Of a stretch of DNA of 20,175 nt, positions 1 through 7,885 are shown one piece after another. This DNA is from a virus. The notes under the pieces are model-generated. The model was not told the origin of the DNA. It ran no database searches and saw only the letters and a list, made by a program, of their open reading frames with translations. Both the position numbers and the translations under genes were made by a program. Where the stretch lies: the IMG/VR virus record IMGVR_UViG_3300027741_000328, positions 1-20,175 of that record. One strand, 5' to 3'. How positions within the stretch are numbered: position 1 is the stretch's first letter; the number at the start of each line of letters is the position of its first letter.

Positions 1-199
1 TGCCGTTTACAGTCACGTTTATGAACCCGACGGGGTTGGCTGGCAAAGTCGCCGAACCAGCCGTAGCCGTTGTCGCCGATGAAAAATTGAGCAAATTCAA
101 AAAGAACTGCTGCCATGAACGGGTTGGCCGGTTGGTTGTCTTATCCAAAAACTCGGCTTGTGGATAAGGGTTGATTTGTTGGGTGTTTGAGAGTGCCAT
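1..199 (-). CDS. Phage structural-region protein, N-terminal part only
   Basis: The first 66 codons of a gene whose 3' part lies beyond the left edge. The start ATG at 199 shares one base with the stop of the gp10-like gene (TAATG), and AGGAG lies just upstream, so the start is well supported. The peptide begins [14 protein letters not shown] and contains NRPTRSWQQFF, then an Ala/Thr-rich stretch and PANPVGFINVTVNG at the window edge. I recall similar starts (a TQQxNPYPQ opening and a PxNPVGFI segment) in small proteins next to gp10-type genes in environmental phages, but I cannot name a function. Position suggests a late virion or tail-associated role. No signal peptide or membrane segment is visible in the part present. 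Confidence 0.8.
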   Translation of the reverse strand, partial: MALSNTQQINPYPQAEFLDKTTNRPTRSWQQFFLNLLNFSSATTATAGSATLPANPVGFINVTVNG

Positions 200-2178
200 T
201 AGTTTTCTCCTGCGCTCATTTTTAAGTTAGCGGAGATGATGACCGCATTCACAGGGTCGGTGATAGACACTTCAAAAACTCTGTCGCGAGCCTGCCCAAG
301 TCGCCGCCATATAGCGCGGTTGCGATACTTACCTAATTGGCCGATAGTGACCCAATATTCTTTAGACCAAGTGGAGCCGCCATCATTAGACCAACGCAAC
401 ATAGCCTGTGGATAAGTTGTGGTCGTGGTGTTGTTAACCGCAGCTTGCAGGCCAAGAATGTAAGTCTCAAGCGCCCCAATGGTGAATTTGGCATTAGGAT
501 AAATGTAATACGGCGAATTAACGTAAATGCTTGGGATTGTGGATAGCCCCGTTGAACCTACGCCTGGCTGAAATTGAATCTGCAATTCCTCAAAATACTG
601 ACGTTGTAGGTCTGTGGTCAGGTGAGGGGCGCGACGTAGCCGACGGACGTTTTGGCCGTTATCGGTATAGTTCTTTTTATCTAGTTCGTATATACAACCA
701 TTGGCATAGTCTCCGACCAGAACCATTCCTTGAAAGACCGCGCAGCAGTTACCGCGATGGCGGCCATAAGTACCATCCGTATTGGTGTACAGCCATTTGT
801 GCCACATCTGCGTAGTGAAGTCGTATGCCCACGTCAAATTAAGTGTCGGGAATGTGCAAACGTAGACTTCGTGGCCTTCAAGCTGATACGTCCAAGCAAT
901 CGCGTCATCAATGTATTGATTGGTGAGCGAATTCTCTACAGCATGGGTGGAAATGCGCTGTGGGATGTAGCCGTTCATCTGCATCACTTGCGCTTGGCCG
1001 CGATTGTTACGCGACACATACGCAAACGATGGGCCAAGGCGAGCAATTGAGAATTGAGCCGCAATGCCTTGTTGGGTAGATGTTCCTGGAATGCGCTGGA
1101 ATGGAAACTGAACCGCGCCCACATCTGTCCACACTTCGGACGATGCTTCGCCCATCAAATAAACTTCGCGATGGTCAACGATGAGCGCCACCAGCTTGTC
1201 GGGAGACCCGTCTTTCAGCGAATAGGATGTGCTAGGCGAAATGGGCGACAACAGGTTAGACGCGCCAAACAGTTGTGTCCCAGGGTCGTTGTAGACAAAG
1301 TAATTGTCCACAATGTCAACAGAATTTGCGCCGCTAAATGCCCCGTCGGTAGATGGCAAAACGCTGAAGTTCAGCGCATACATGGTTTCCGATGCAACGG
1401 TTTGGCTTACGCTAACGGTGTAAGTTCCCGCGCCGCCCGAGCCAGTACCAAATGCGGTGATGATTGTCCCCGCCGTAATGCCCGCGCCTTGGATTGTCTG
1501 CCCAAGATAAATCGTGCCTGATGCGACTGCGGTCACAGTTAGCACAGTTGTGCTAATACTAGCCGTAAATCGAGCGCCGACCGCGGCGCTGCTCAAAGAC
1601 CGCGCTGAAACTGTTTGCGATGTGTTTAGGGTGTAAGTACCAACTCCACCCGTCCCCGTCCCTAGCGCCGTTATAACGGTCTCAGCGGTCACGCCAACAC
1701 CAGTAAGACTTTGGTTAGCTGTAATCGTACCCGAACTCATGGCGGTAACGGTCAGCGTTGTGCCTGACACAGAGCCGGTGAAAATGGCGTTAGACGGTGT
1801 GGAAATGCGCCATGTATACCGATAAGCCCCGTCCACAATGTAGGCGTTGATGCCGTTATCGGTAATGCCTACTCGCCCCGTAGACGAATTGAGCGTTCCT
1901 ACAATGGTCGGGGTCAGATTAGACGTAAAGACGTAAACGTAAACGCCGCAAACCGCAATCATTTGCGACCCGCCCGACAATGTGCGTAGTCCGCGCACTT
2001 CAGCGCTATTCAGCACAGTCTGTAAGGTTAGCCCTGGGGTTGGATAGAGCGCAACAATGCCCCGCGTACCAGGCTGCTTGAGTGGGTCAATCTCGGGAAA
2101 GAAATTGATGCACTCCTGCGATTCCTGATAAATCGACGGTGCTTCGTAAGATGGGCCAACAAAACCAAAATCGGGCAT
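199..2178 (-). CDS. P22 gp10-like packaged-DNA stabilisation (tail hub) protein with inserted repeats
   Basis: A 659-aa protein resembling the P22 gp10 / phage-stabilisation family, which plugs the portal channel after packaging and joins the gp4 ring to the tail needle. Visible support: the N-terminal pattern [14 protein letters not shown] and LYPTPGL (about 23-50), then beta-rich segments such as [18 protein letters not shown] and [14 protein letters not shown], and a gp4-like gene directly upstream, the P22 order. It is longer than P22 gp10 (about 470 aa). Much of the excess is two tandem Gly/Thr-rich modules at residues 130-197 and 202-267, between the YTW segment and [11 protein letters not shown]. 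The start is ATG 2178, ten bases after the previous stop, with AAGGT upstream. The family call is from recognition and order; the modules' role is unknown. Confidence 0.82.
   Translation of the reverse strand: MPDFGFVGPSYEAPSIYQESQECINFFPEIDPLKQPGTRGIVALYPTPGLTLQTVLNSAEVRGLRTLSGGSQMIAVCGVYVYVFTSNLTPTIVGTLNSSTGRVGITDNGINAYIVDGAYRYTWRISTPSNAIFTGSVSGTTLTVTAMSSGTITANQSLTGVGVTAETVITALGTGTGGVGTYTLNTSQTVSARSLSSAAVGARFTASISTTVLTVTAVASGTIYLGQTIQGAGITAGTIITAFGTGSGGAGTYTVSVSQTVASETMYALNFSVLPSTDGAFSGANSVDIVDNYFVYNDPGTQLFGASNLLSPISPSTSYSLKDGSPDKLVALIVDHREVYLMGEASSEVWTDVGAVQFPFQRIPGTSTQQGIAAQFSIARLGPSFAYVSRNNRGQAQVMQMNGYIPQRISTHAVENSLTNQYIDDAIAWTYQLEGHEVYVCTFPTLNLTWAYDFTTQMWHKWLYTNTDGTYGRHRGNCCAVFQGMVLVGDYANGCIYELDKKNYTDNGQNVRRLRRAPHLTTDLQRQYFEELQIQFQPGVGSTGLSTIPSIYVNSPYYIYPNAKFTIGALETYILGLQAAVNNTTTTTYPQAMLRWSNDGGSTWSKEYWVTIGQLGKYRNRAIWRRLGQARDRVFEVSITDPVNAVIISANLKMSAGEN
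1378..1575 (-). repeat. Gly/Thr-rich virion module, copy 2 (in gp10-like protein)
   Basis: Residues 202-267 of the gp10-like protein, directly after copy 1 with a short SSAAVG linker. The pattern is [52 protein letters not shown]. The GTYT...SQTV end is the best-conserved part across the three copies in this window. Confidence 0.85.
1588..1791 (-). repeat. Gly/Thr-rich virion module, copy 1 (in gp10-like protein)
   Basis: Residues 130-197 of the gp10-like protein. The pattern is [14 protein letters not shown], then SGTI, G(V/I)TAxTxI, [18 protein letters not shown]. It matches copy 2 at 1378-1575 and the copy in the gp4-like protein at 2723-2932 at protein level. The corresponding DNA is clearly diverged, so these are not recent duplicates. 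Confidence 0.85.
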
Positions 2179-2188
2179 TTATTTGACC

Positions 2189-3160
2189 TTAGCGGAAGAA
2201 GCCGCCCGACAAAATCCAGCCCGCATCTTTTTGGCGACCAACAAGCAGCGCATCGGCGTACCGAGCAACAGGTGGCGGCTTCATGTTTGTGCGTTTGATT
2301 GTGGCTTTGCCCTGCGCGGAAAACTTCATAATCATTGCGATTTGCGTCTGACTCGCCTTGCCGTACATGGGCATTAGGCGTTCTGCAAGACACCAGCGCA
2401 ACGCCATTGCGTAGCCTTGCGGCAGCAGAATGTTGTCGTACAAGCCGGTGTAATTGCTGAAAATCGTATCGGCAAAAATGTGCATTTCGCCTTGGGCGGG
2501 ATTTGGCCACACAAACAAATTGCCCAGCGTTTCGGTCGGTTGATAGTAGAGCGCCTTGGGCCAAGGGCCGTTTAGCGTTTTCAAGCCAATCATTTCGTAT
2601 TCTTCGACGTTCAGCACCGAAACGGGATAGTCAAGGCCGCCATTGGTTATTGGCTGGCCGTTTGAATAGGTGTTAATCCGCACGAATGCGGAATTGATGA
2701 CCAAGGGCCGCTGGTAATAAGCGTTAATCGTGGTGGATGCTGCGCTTTGCGAGAAGTTGACGGTGTAAGTTCCCGCCTCATTGACATTACCACCCGCGCC
2801 GCTTTGAAACGACAAAATCTTAGTCCCGTCGGTGATTCCTGTGCCACTTAGGGTTTGCCCTATGGCGATTGCGCCCGATGTGATAGCCGTAACCGTGAGG
2901 GTTGTGCCGGTAATTGAGCCGGTAAAGACTGCGCCGACCTGACCGCCTGGGCCGATGGTGTATTGGGTTTGACCTGACGTAACGGGAAAGATGATTTCTG
3001 TCTTGTAGAAAGTCATCATGTCCTCATTCGACCATTGGTCAATAAGGTCGTTGAGCATTTCAAACGCATCTTGCGCCGCTTCGGGCGTAGGTGTCTCACC
3101 GGCTTCTAAAGCGCCAATGTCCTTGAGTGCGCGAGAAATGATGTCAATCGGGGCTGTCAT
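2189..3160 (-). CDS. P22 gp4-like tail accessory / head-completion protein
   Basis: A 323-aa protein of the P22 gp4 tail-accessory type, which forms the ring under the portal. The N-terminus [21 protein letters not shown], the segments [14 protein letters not shown] and YTIGPGG, and a later LxxYALRW-like part ([15 protein letters not shown]) fit the family. I place the start at ATG 3160 rather than 3193. The 3160 ATG overlaps the stop of the upstream gene as ATGA and has GGAG eight bases before it; the longer form would only add 11 residues inside that gene. One Gly/Thr-rich module sits between GPGG and [11 protein letters not shown], which in relatives are normally close together. P22 gp4 is about 166 aa, so even without the module this is a long version. 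Confidence 0.85.
   Translation of the reverse strand: MTAPIDIISRALKDIGALEAGETPTPEAAQDAFEMLNDLIDQWSNEDMMTFYKTEIIFPVTSGQTQYTIGPGGQVGAVFTGSITGTTLTVTAITSGAIAIGQTLSGTGITDGTKILSFQSGAGGNVNEAGTYTVNFSQSAASTTINAYYQRPLVINSAFVRINTYSNGQPITNGGLDYPVSVLNVEEYEMIGLKTLNGPWPKALYYQPTETLGNLFVWPNPAQGEMHIFADTIFSNYTGLYDNILLPQGYAMALRWCLAERLMPMYGKASQTQIAMIMKFSAQGKATIKRTNMKPPPVARYADALLVGRQKDAGWILSGGFFR
2723..2932 (-). repeat. Gly/Thr-rich virion module, copy 3 (in gp4-like protein)
   Basis: Residues about 77-146 of the gp4-like protein counted from ATG 3160. It reads [18 protein letters not shown], then [15 protein letters not shown], then a variant centre [20 protein letters not shown]. It has the same layout as the two modules in the gp10-like protein, with a few extra residues before GTYT. 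It interrupts an otherwise family-typical loop after YTIGPGG. Confidence 0.85.
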
Positions 3161-3471
3161 GTCTGCTCCAGGGTAAACACTTGCGGTTTCCAAGGAGGCA
3201 CAACAGAATTCGACTTACGCGCCAGTTGTTCCTCTAGCCCCGATTTTATAACATTTATCCCGTCTTTGTAAGACTCGGCTTCAATCCAACCGGCCACCAT
3301 GTCCTCAGTCACATCGGCAAACGGCGTTTTTAGGGTTGGCTCGTTAAAGTACCAATTGCCCTCAGTCTCCACCGAATCGTTGTCTACTTGGGCTGTCACA
3401 TGGTATTTCGCATGAGTAATCAGCCCGTCTGTAGCGGAAATCTCAGGAATTTTCCATGTGAAATTTGCCAT
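3157..3471 (-). CDS. Small phage protein, DUF7936-like
   Basis: 104 aa. The start ATG 3471 shares a base with the upstream stop (TAATG), and the gene ends in an ATGA overlap with the gp4-like gene, so it is translationally linked on both sides. It opens [16 protein letters not shown], has a middle [15 protein letters not shown], and ends [14 protein letters not shown] recall this pattern from small Mu- and P22-like phage proteins grouped as DUF7936, where the N-terminal beta strands and a C-terminal PPW motif are typical. The function is unknown. Its place between fibre and head-completion genes suggests a virion or assembly role. The domain name is from memory. Confidence 0.8.
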   Translation of the reverse strand: MANFTWKIPEISATDGLITHAKYHVTAQVDNDSVETEGNWYFNEPTLKTPFADVTEDMVAGWIEAESYKDGINVIKSGLEEQLARKSNSVVPPWKPQVFTLEQT

Positions 3472-3695
3472 TATTGAACCTTTATTTCTTTTAGTTCGTC
3501 AGGAGTTGTAGCCGCATCAGCCAACTTGGTGATGTCCCGTAGGCGCTGCTTCTCTGCCACAATAGCGGAAGTGTCTGCGCGGGCTTCCAGCGCCCGCTGG
3601 AACGCTACATCTTGTGCCACAAGCAATGGTTCGCGCTCTACGCGCAATCTAGCCTTAGTAATTTCTTTGGCTTTGTCCATGTTAATGATAATCAT
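3471..3695 (-). CDS. Small helical protein downstream of tail fibres, possible assembly factor
   Basis: 74 aa, beginning MIIINMDKAKEITKARL. It is almost entirely predicted helical and charged, with a C-terminal TTPDELKEIKV. I chose ATG 3695 because it overlaps the upstream stop (ATGA) and has GGAG eight bases upstream; an ATG at 3710 would add five residues. Short proteins with the IINMxKAxEIxxxRxR pattern commonly follow tail-fibre genes in environmental phages and are often labelled tail-assembly chaperone-like. That label is positional inference; no catalytic motif is visible. Confidence 0.75.
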   Translation of the reverse strand: MIIINMDKAKEITKARLRVEREPLLVAQDVAFQRALEARADTSAIVAEKQRLRDITKLADAATTPDELKEIKVQ

Positions 3696-3895
3696 GCTGG
3701 ATACTCCCATGCGTTGAAAAATGTATGGTCTTGTGGTAAATCAGAAAATTCAACAATCTTGTAAGGCTTGCCTACAGGCACATCTTTAGCAGCAAGAATT
3801 TCAATGGCGTTTCCATCTTGAGCAAGCCAATCAGGAGTAGGAATAATCAAAGCTACGCTGCCATTGTCATTTGGATAAATAATTGCTTGTGTCAT
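3692..3895 (-). CDS. Small conserved phage protein next to tail fibre
   Basis: 67 aa, beginning MTQAIIYPNDNGSVALIIPT and containing AAKDVPVGKPYKIVEFSDLP and a C-terminal FFNAWEYPA. I recognise the layout (IIYPNxxG opening, KDVPxGxPYxI, FxNAWE end) as recurrent in phage genomes directly after tail-fibre genes, with no assigned function. The start at 3895 lies 11 bases from the upstream stop, and its end overlaps the next gene as ATGA, so the pair is probably co-translated. A tail-fibre assembly or capping role is possible but not shown by the sequence. Confidence 0.75.
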   Translation of the reverse strand: MTQAIIYPNDNGSVALIIPTPDWLAQDGNAIEILAAKDVPVGKPYKIVEFSDLPQDHTFFNAWEYPA

Positions 3896-3906
3896 TTTTT
3901 GTCCTT

Positions 3907-5115
3907 TTAACGAAATACTGCCGCATAAACATTTGCAGAATCAATATATGCGGGAGTAAGACTATAAGTTTCCAAAAGGCAATTGCTTACGGCTCTTGCC
4001 TCGCCCGTATTACACCATCCACTATTTAATACACTTGCTGCGCCAGCACCTTTTGAAACACTAGCAACTACAGAATAATTAGTATCAACTAAGTTTGTTG
4101 TAAAATTTATTGCATAATTTCCTGTGCTTGTTTTTGTTATTGATGATACATTGCCCGAGCCGCGAATGGTGGATGGGGACGCGGTTGTTCCATTAAAATT
4201 TACCCAAGCACGACAACCATATGCATTTACAGCAGAACCATAGCCAGAATTAAATAAAAAATTCCCGCTTATGTCAAAACGCCCCCGTTCTGCGTTGTTT
4301 GTTCTAAAACTTAATGGGTGATTGCTATATGAGCCAACAATTGAGATGCTGTTTGTATTATCTGCTGTTATTTGCGTTTTAACAGTACCGTTTTGCACAT
4401 ACATCTGTACATCGCCGCCAGCAGCTTGGAAGTTTGCTAGCAAAGGAGCGCCGCTAGATGCCGTGCTTTGCACATCCAATTTGTAGCCGGGCGAAGTAGT
4501 ACCAATCCCCACATTTTGGCTTGTGTCTACGGTGACCGCAGTAGTTGTGCCATTGCTTTGCAAAGTCAACGAACTAGCACTTTTAACAATTGGCGTAGTG
4601 ACAGACGTTGTGCCGCTTAGTGTGGTAAACGTGCCTGCGGCTGCTGCCGTTCCACCGATAGCTGGCGGCGAAGCAAGGTAAGTGCTAAAGCCTGTTCCGC
4701 TTACGGTGCTAGATGCCGACAATGTAGTAAATGAACCCGCTGCCGCAGCCGTGCCTCCGATGGCTGGCGGGCTTGCCAAATAGGTGCTAAAACCTGTACC
4801 CGATACCGTGCTAGACGCGCTTAATGTGGTAAACGCGCCAGTTCCAGCCGTTGTCGCGCCGATATTTACGCCATCCAATGTGGTAGATGTTGCGCCTAGC
4901 GCGATGGATGTTGAGCCAACAGTTACGCTTGAGTTTGTCAGTTTTGCGTTAGCAATTGACCCCGCAAGCATCGTATTGGTGACCGTTCCCGAGTCGCCGG
5001 TGGTGACCATTGTTCCCGTTGTGGCAGGCACAGCAATGTCAAATGTGGACGCGGTATTAGGGCCATTCAGATTAACCTGGCCGCCGAGCGTTGCTTGAAA
5101 GACTAATGAACCCAT
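3907..5115 (-). CDS. Tail fibre protein with tandem repeat
   Basis: 402 aa, rich in Ser, Thr, Gly and Ala. The N-terminal 180 residues are low-complexity fibre-type sequence that includes NSSVTVGSTSIALGAT (62-77), a motif shared with the neighbouring 654-aa protein. A perfect tandem repeat covers residues 95-127 and 129-161. A NVGIGTTSPGYKLDVQ segment (201-216) is typical of phage tail fibres and marks the transition to a likely receptor-facing C-terminal part (about 220-402), which ends in SANVYAAVFR. AGGAG lies seven bases before ATG 5115. No enzymatic tailspike or intramolecular chaperone motif is recognised. Receptor binding is inferred from composition and position. Confidence 0.8.
   Translation of the reverse strand: MGSLVFQATLGGQVNLNGPNTASTFDIAVPATTGTMVTTGDSGTVTNTMLAGSIANAKLTNSSVTVGSTSIALGATSTTLDGVNIGATTAGTGAFTTLSASSTVSGTGFSTYLASPPAIGGTAAAAGSFTTLSASSTVSGTGFSTYLASPPAIGGTAAAAGTFTTLSGTTSVTTPIVKSASSLTLQSNGTTTAVTVDTSQNVGIGTTSPGYKLDVQSTASSGAPLLANFQAAGGDVQMYVQNGTVKTQITADNTNSISIVGSYSNHPLSFRTNNAERGRFDISGNFLFNSGYGSAVNAYGCRAWVNFNGTTASPSTIRGSGNVSSITKTSTGNYAINFTTNLVDTNYSVVASVSKGAGAASVLNSGWCNTGEARAVSNCLLETYSLTPAYIDSANVYAAVFR
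4630..4833 (-). repeat. Tandem 34-codon repeat in tail fibre, synonymously diverged
   Basis: Two adjacent 102-base units (4732-4833 and 4630-4731) encode the same 33 residues (FTTLSASSTVSGTGFS..., ending AIGGTAAAAG) followed by Ser or Thr. Comparing codon by codon, 21 of the 33 identical residues use different codons, including three Ser sites that switch between AGC and TCG. The units are therefore protein repeats but poor DNA repeats. Confidence 0.93.
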
Positions 5116-5125
5116 GATTTAACTC

Positions 5126-7090
5126 CTATGGTGCAATTACCAATTGCGATGCGCGTAATGCGCCGGTGGATGGTGTAAAGCTAAGTTTAGTGGACGATGT
5201 TTTCTGAGGCAAATTGCCTGTGGTCGATGTGACCCATGTTGGATAAACCGACGATGAAGTTGACACATCATCCGTAATGGCCGTATTTGTGGCATTTGTT
5301 GCCGTAGTTGCTGTGGTCGCGCTGCTTGCATTGCCGGTCAAAGCACCGACAAATGTCGTGCTAGTGACCGATGTCAAGCCTGCAATCGTGGTGGCCGTAC
5401 CGCCCAAACTGACCGCAGTTGAGCCAATAGTGATGGATGAATTGGTCAGCGCAGCATTAGGGATGTTTGTCAGACTTGCGCCCGAGCCGCTAAACGTGGT
5501 GGCGGCCAACAATCCGCTGCTGGGCGTGTACTGAAGTTTGGTCGAACTGGTGTATTCGGTTGAGATATTCCCGCTTGTTTGATTGGCAAACAGAGGATAA
5601 CGAACCGCCGCAGTAGTTGTGTCATCGGTAACTGTTGCGTAAGCCGTGGGCGTTGACCATGTTGGCGTGCCCGAGCCAGCCGAGGTTAAGACCTGGCCAG
5701 AAGTGCCTGCCGCAGTAAACGCATAAGCCGTACCCGTGCCGTACGCCACCGCGCCCGCAGTCGGAGTTGTTGTAGCATTTGTGCCTCCGTTCGCAATTGC
5801 AAGTGTTCCCACAACGCTGCCAGCCAAAACATACGAATTGGATTGGCTAACATAAATCGCCCCATTAGGGCTGTTGGCATACGCAACAACACCAATTTTG
5901 ACCGGATATCCCGTCGGCGGGTAAGTGTTCATTAACTGACCAGCAGAGTACGGGCTTACATAAACCGTGTCCCCGACCGTCATTGCGCCAAGACTTAGGC
6001 CGTTAATTAGACCGGCAATGACCACATAACCAGCGGTTGCGGTAGGAATGTCCTGATTTGCCAATCCGATGGCGTTACCTGTGGTTTGCGTATTGGCTTG
6101 TGCCAATGCCACCAAGGGATAGGTAAACCCGCTTGTGGTCGAAGTAATGTAGACCGGCGCGCCCTTAGAAATCGTGCTTCCGGTGTTGTTGTAAACCTTT
6201 AACTGGGTCTCTTGGCCGACATGGATTGTGTTGTTCGTTACGTCATTGAAATACGACAGCGCCTTTTGCGTGGAGTCATACCAAAGCCGACCCTCCGCAT
6301 AGCTTGGCGCGGAAGTCGACGTAAATACGCCGTAATTGCTTATGGTTGGGTTGGCTAGGGTGACCGCGGTCAGCGTGGATGCCGTAGCGCCAAGCGCAAT
6401 CGATGTACTTCCAATGGTGATGCTTGAGTTAAGCAAGCCGCCATTAGGGATGCCGGTAATGTTTGTGCCGGTCAGCGTCGGAGTCGTGGAGTAGCTTGGT
6501 GTTACCCCACCAACAAGTACGCCTGTGCCCGTTGCAAGGAACGTAGTCGCGCCTGCGCTTGTTTGGTAAGGGATAGACCCTGCTGCGCCGCCTGCAAGGT
6601 TTGTGGCCGTTGTAGCGGTAGTGGCAGACCCTGCCGTAGTCGCTGACCCTGCGGTGGTCGCATAGGTCGCGGTGGCCGCATTGCCGTTAATCGAGCCGCT
6701 AATCGTGTTTGTGACTGACAGACCGGTCGAACTGAGCGTTGTAAACGCGCCGGTAGATGGCGTGATATTGCCGACCGGAGTGTTGTTTAGCGCGGTAATT
6801 GTGATGGAAACACCAGAAATTGACCCGCCGGTGATGTTGACATTGCTAGACGCGAAATTGTTGAATGTTGCAAGTCCGCTGCTTGTAATTGTTGTAAACG
6901 CGCCCGTTGATGGGGTCGTTGAGCCGATTGGAGATGCGTCAATCGTGCTATTAAGAATCGTGTCTGAATTGATAGGAGGGGAGAAAAACTCCCCGCCTGG
7001 GCCTACTAAGCCGACACAAACGCCCGTCTCGCTAAAGATGCCCTGCACGGGCACGATATTGATTGTTTGCGTAAGTGCGGCAGAGGTCAT
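5126..7090 (-). CDS. Long tail fibre / baseplate-type structural protein
   Basis: 654 aa, low complexity apart from one central domain. Repeats: STTPSTGAFTTI and GNITPSTGAFTTL (about 57-68 and 108-119), NSSITIGSTSIALGAT-like segments (221-236 and 550-565), and a TDD...YP...SSTKL...TPS(S/T)G unit at 487-526 and 606-643. The central globular region (about 262-419) has GRLWYDSTQKALSYF, GAPVYIT, GYVVIAGLINGL, GDTVYVSP and GAIYVSQ. I recognise it as a domain recurring in phage tail and cyanophage structural proteins. The Ala/Thr run at 135-164 probably forms a flexible shaft. It sits just upstream of the 402-aa fibre gene, so the two may form successive fibre segments. No strong ribosome site is seen; a GC hairpin lies just before ATG 7090. 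Confidence 0.8.
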   Translation of the reverse strand: MTSAALTQTINIVPVQGIFSETGVCVGLVGPGGEFFSPPINSDTILNSTIDASPIGSTTPSTGAFTTITSSGLATFNNFASSNVNITGGSISGVSITITALNNTPVGNITPSTGAFTTLSSTGLSVTNTISGSINGNAATATYATTAGSATTAGSATTATTATNLAGGAAGSIPYQTSAGATTFLATGTGVLVGGVTPSYSTTPTLTGTNITGIPNGGLLNSSITIGSTSIALGATASTLTAVTLANPTISNYGVFTSTSAPSYAEGRLWYDSTQKALSYFNDVTNNTIHVGQETQLKVYNNTGSTISKGAPVYITSTTSGFTYPLVALAQANTQTTGNAIGLANQDIPTATAGYVVIAGLINGLSLGAMTVGDTVYVSPYSAGQLMNTYPPTGYPVKIGVVAYANSPNGAIYVSQSNSYVLAGSVVGTLAIANGGTNATTTPTAGAVAYGTGTAYAFTAAGTSGQVLTSAGSGTPTWSTPTAYATVTDDTTTAAVRYPLFANQTSGNISTEYTSSTKLQYTPSSGLLAATTFSGSGASLTNIPNAALTNSSITIGSTAVSLGGTATTIAGLTSVTSTTFVGALTGNASSATTATTATNATNTAITDDVSTSSSVYPTWVTSTTGNLPQKTSSTKLSFTPSTGALRASQLVIAP

Positions 7091-7097
7091 TTTTCAA

Positions 7098-7110
7098 GGG
7101 GCAAAGCCCC
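7098..7110 (-). other. GC hairpin in the gap before the 654-aa fibre gene
   Basis: A perfect inverted repeat, GGGGC-TTT-GCCCC on the minus strand, fills most of the 25-base gap between the stop at 7116 and ATG 7090. On the minus strand it is followed by TTGAAAAATG rather than a T-run. It is therefore more likely a processing or translation-control structure than a full terminator. Confidence 0.6.
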
Positions 7111-7115
7111 GCCTT

Positions 7116-7463
7116 TTACGATTGGTCTGACACAGCAGTAACGTATACCAAAGATGGGCCAGCAGCCGCGCCAATTATGCGGACATAAAAAGGTGCGGTA
7201 GGAACGGCAAGCACAATCGGAGATGTCATGCCTGCGGGCAAAACGTAATCGCCGGTTGAAGTCCCGCTTACAGGGAAGACAGCAGCGCCCACGTTAGCGT
7301 CGCCCCATTTAACAGCAACCGCAACCGAGCCAGTGTTCAAAAAACTTGCGTAATTGACCTGGTCGTTTGTGTTGTCATCAATGAGGGTAGCCGACGTGGA
7401 CGAAGCCGTTACCGACAGAGCAACGGTTTGCCCTGCTGTACGGATAACGGATGTGCTTGCCAT
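7116..7463 (-). CDS. Small beta-rich virion-type protein
   Basis: 115 aa, beginning MASTSVIRTAGQTVALSV, with LNTGSVAVAVKWGDANVGAAVFPVSG and a C-terminal FYVRIIGAAAGPSLVYVTA. It is nearly all short beta strands, with many Ser, Thr, Ala and Val residues and few charges, as in small phage decoration or fibre-associated proteins. Starts of this kind are common in freshwater phage structural regions, but I cannot name a family. ATG 7463 lies two bases after the upstream stop (TAATCATG), implying reinitiation or coupling; the ribosome site is weak. It lies upstream of the fibre genes and downstream of the late terminator. Confidence 0.78.
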   Translation of the reverse strand: MASTSVIRTAGQTVALSVTASSTSATLIDDNTNDQVNYASFLNTGSVAVAVKWGDANVGAAVFPVSGTSTGDYVLPAGMTSPIVLAVPTAPFYVRIIGAAAGPSLVYVTAVSDQS

Positions 7464-7465
7464 GA

Positions 7466-7789
7466 TTAAACCGCGTTCGCAGGAATAGGCGAATCTTCGC
7501 AGGATTTCACGCTCACCAACATAGTAGCCGCAGCTTGCGTAACCGACGTGCCGGTCAGATTAAGCAAACGCACGGTGATTTGGTTATCCGTGTTGGTGTA
7601 AGCATTGCAGATACCAACGCCGACGGTCATTGCTGCATCAATTTGCACTTGGATTTTGTCCGTAGACTTAACGCCAGGGCAAGAAATGGCGACTTCGGTG
7701 GTGGTAGTGGAGAAAGTGGTGCTAGGGAATGTAAGCTGGCAAATGGTGTGCGCTATAACATTGCCGCGACTAATGGTCGTTTTTGACAT
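7466..7789 (-). CDS. Small virion-type protein, unknown function
   Basis: 107 aa, beginning MSKTTISRGNVIAHTICQLTFPSTTF, with VQIDAAMTVGVGICNAYTNTDNQITVRLLNLTGTSV and a C-terminal acidic SCEDSPIPANAV. It appears beta-rich, with four Cys spread through the chain but no CxxC pair. AAAGGA lies five bases before ATG 7789. It is the first gene after the strong terminator at 7832-7868, so its expression needs readthrough or a local promoter; the only hint of one is a TACAAT hexamer at 7815-7820 on the minus strand. Position suggests a structural protein. No family is recognised with confidence. Confidence 0.78.
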   Translation of the reverse strand: MSKTTISRGNVIAHTICQLTFPSTTFSTTTTEVAISCPGVKSTDKIQVQIDAAMTVGVGICNAYTNTDNQITVRLLNLTGTSVTQAAATMLVSVKSCEDSPIPANAV

Positions 7790-7831
7790 GGTTTTCCTTT
7801 AGTAGAGGATGAATGAATTGTAGCCTAAAAG

Positions 7832-7868
7832 TAAAAAGCCGCCCACCGAGAATCCCCAGTAGGCGGCT
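7832..7868 (-). terminator. Intrinsic terminator after the coat-distal gene
   Basis: On the minus strand a 12-bp stem, AGCCGCCTACTG paired with CGGTGGGCGGCT (two G-T wobbles), encloses an 8-base loop and is followed by TTTTTACTTTT. This is a strong rho-independent terminator. It lies 17 bases after the stop of the 146-aa gene and before the next start at 7789. It should cut transcription after the capsid block. Confidence 0.92.
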
Positions 7869-7885
7869 CCAATTGTCTTCCCCGC

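Noticed and set aside
3471-3895. Programmed frameshift pair like tail chaperones G/GT
   Set aside because: The second gene has its own ATG with a good ribosome site and an ATGA overlap. No slippery heptamer before the stop was seen.
4630-4833. Diversity-generating retroelement variable repeat
   Set aside because: The two units differ by silent changes in both directions with no adenine bias, and no reverse transcriptase is present in the window.
5137-7090. CRISPR-like short repeats
   Set aside because: The repeats are in-frame Ala/Thr and fibre motifs of one protein with irregular spacing and no constant spacer length.
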